Source: Curtobacterium sp. ER1/6
GTDB lineage: Bacteria > Actinomycetota > Actinomycetes > Actinomycetales > Microbacteriaceae
DNA length: 64,000 nt
Direction of reading: 5' to 3'
NCBI RefSeq assembly: GCF_001742745.1
Contig: NZ_MJAK01000001.1
Location: forward strand, 186,001 to 250,000
Shown here: piece by piece, positions 63,403 to 64,000 of the stretch
Position numbering within the stretch: position 1 is the first letter of the stretch
Layout: every line of letters starts with the position of its first letter
The notes under the pieces: generated by a model
The model's input: only the letters and a program-made list of their open reading frames with translations
Told to the model about the DNA's origin: nothing
Databases searched by the model: none
Program-made: the position numbers and the translations under genes

Positions 63403-64000
63403 GTGCCCACCCCGCCCCGCCTGAGCGACCTCGGCCGGCAGGACGTCGACGCCGGCAGCCTGCGCTCCCGCGCCCGCCGCTTCGCCGAGCTGCTCACCAT
63501 CGCCCGTCGCCACGAGCTCCTGCCCTTCCGCCGACTCGACTTCTCGCGGGACCCGGAGACCGCGGACCTGCGCCGCAGGCAGACGGACCACCTGCGCCGG
63601 GCGCTCGAGGAGGCCGGCGGCGGCTTCGTGAAGATGGGCCAGCTGCTCTCCACGCGGGACGACCTACTGTCCGAGGAGTGGACCGACGGCCTCGTCGACC
63701 TGCAGCGGAGCGTCCGGCCGGCCGACCCCGCGGCGGTCGTGGCGTTGCTCGAGGAGGAGCTCGGCGCTCCCGTCGACGAGGTCTTCGCGACGTTCGACCC
63801 GGAGCCGGTCGCGGCCGCGTCCATCGCGCAGGTCCACCGCGCCATCCTGCGCGACGGCTCCGTGGTGGCGGTCAAGGTGCAGCGACCCGGCATCGACGTG
63901 GCGGTGCGCCGCGACGTCGACATCGCGCTCCGAGTCGTCCGGTTCCTGGCACGGACCAGCACCGAGGCACGCCAGGTCGGCGTCACCGACGTCGCCCGGC
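63403..64000 (+). CDS. ABC1/UbiB-family atypical kinase, N-terminal part (3' truncated by window)
   Basis: The frame is open from GTG 63403 to the window end (199 codons). GGGFVKMGQLLSTRDDLL (KxGQ motif) and VAAASIAQVHRAIL with VVAVKVQRPGI (A-rich loop and the Lys of the kinase-like fold) identify the ABC1/UbiB/AarF family. These are ATPases that help move or process isoprenoid lipids such as quinones. The C-terminal catalytic parts and membrane helices, if any, lie beyond the window. The start has no ribosome binding site and follows a -10-like box at leaderless distance. Confidence 0.88.
   Translation, partial: MPTPPRLSDLGRQDVDAGSLRSRARRFAELLTIARRHELLPFRRLDFSRDPETADLRRRQTDHLRRALEEAGGGFVKMGQLLSTRDDLLSEEWTDGLVDLQRSVRPADPAAVVALLEEELGAPVDEVFATFDPEPVAAASIAQVHRAILRDGSVVAVKVQRPGIDVAVRRDVDIALRVVRFLARTSTEARQVGVTDVAR

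Overview
The window is a 64 kb, very GC-rich piece of an actinobacterial chromosome. Gene order, frequent GTG starts, start codons placed directly behind TAnnnT boxes (leaderless style), and the rho-prfA-prmC-tsaC-wecA-atp order all point to Micrococcales. Protein character suggests Microbacteriaceae, most likely a Curtobacterium-like organism; the genus is inference. Almost every base is coding. I saw no tRNA, rRNA, CRISPR array, insertion sequence or prophage, and no gene-free stretch longer than about 230 bases.

Layout. (1) 1-12.4 kb: end of rho, prfA, prmC, a HAD phosphatase on the opposite strand, tsaC, a WecA-type phosphosugar transferase, and the full ATP synthase operon atpIBEFHAGDC. 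(2) 12.4-30.4 kb: yaaA, then a co-directional cluster of a DUF4192-like protein, an FHA protein, a PP2C phosphatase, a membrane Ser/Thr kinase, a 1944-residue surface protein of Ig-like and fibronectin domains, a MoxR ATPase, a DUF58 protein, a transglutaminase-fold membrane protein, a zinc-ribbon/FHA protein and a small FtsK-like remnant. The kinase to transglutaminase core matches the PFNA arrangement (protein kinase, fibronectin III, AAA ATPase, DUF58, transglutaminase) described in bifidobacteria. (3) 30.4-38.8 kb: asparaginase, OsmC, lipoprotein FKBP, dxr, a site-2 protease, an NCS1 permease, a cysteine hydrolase and ispG. (4) 38.9-50.1 kb: proS, nusA-ylxR-infB-rbfA, mutY, a degenerate kinase-like protein, truB, two small membrane proteins and ribF. 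(5) 50.1-64 kb: a DUF349 protein, cyclophilin, rarA, rpsD with a structured leader, alaS-ruvX-mltG, aroC-aroK-aroB, a two-gene orphan operon, and the start of an ABC1/UbiB-type kinase gene.

The most unusual region is 13.2-30.4 kb. It holds a kinase, its likely phosphatase, two FHA phosphothreonine readers, a huge envelope protein and an AAA/DUF58 pair. Two members look like pseudoenzymes: the transglutaminase fold lacks the catalytic Cys and His, and the FtsK-like protein lacks the Walker A lysine. A short Asp-Thr-Val-(Leu/Ile/Val)-Arg motif occurs four times in the FHA protein and recurs in related form beside the kinase membrane segment, suggesting shared phosphorylation and docking sites. 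A working model is a cytoplasmic phospho-relay that reports on, or controls, an extracellular Ig-like filament. Other points of interest are three apparent non-standard start codons (prmC, atpB, yaaA), strong hairpins at every junction of nusA-ylxR-infB, and a folded leader in front of rpsD.
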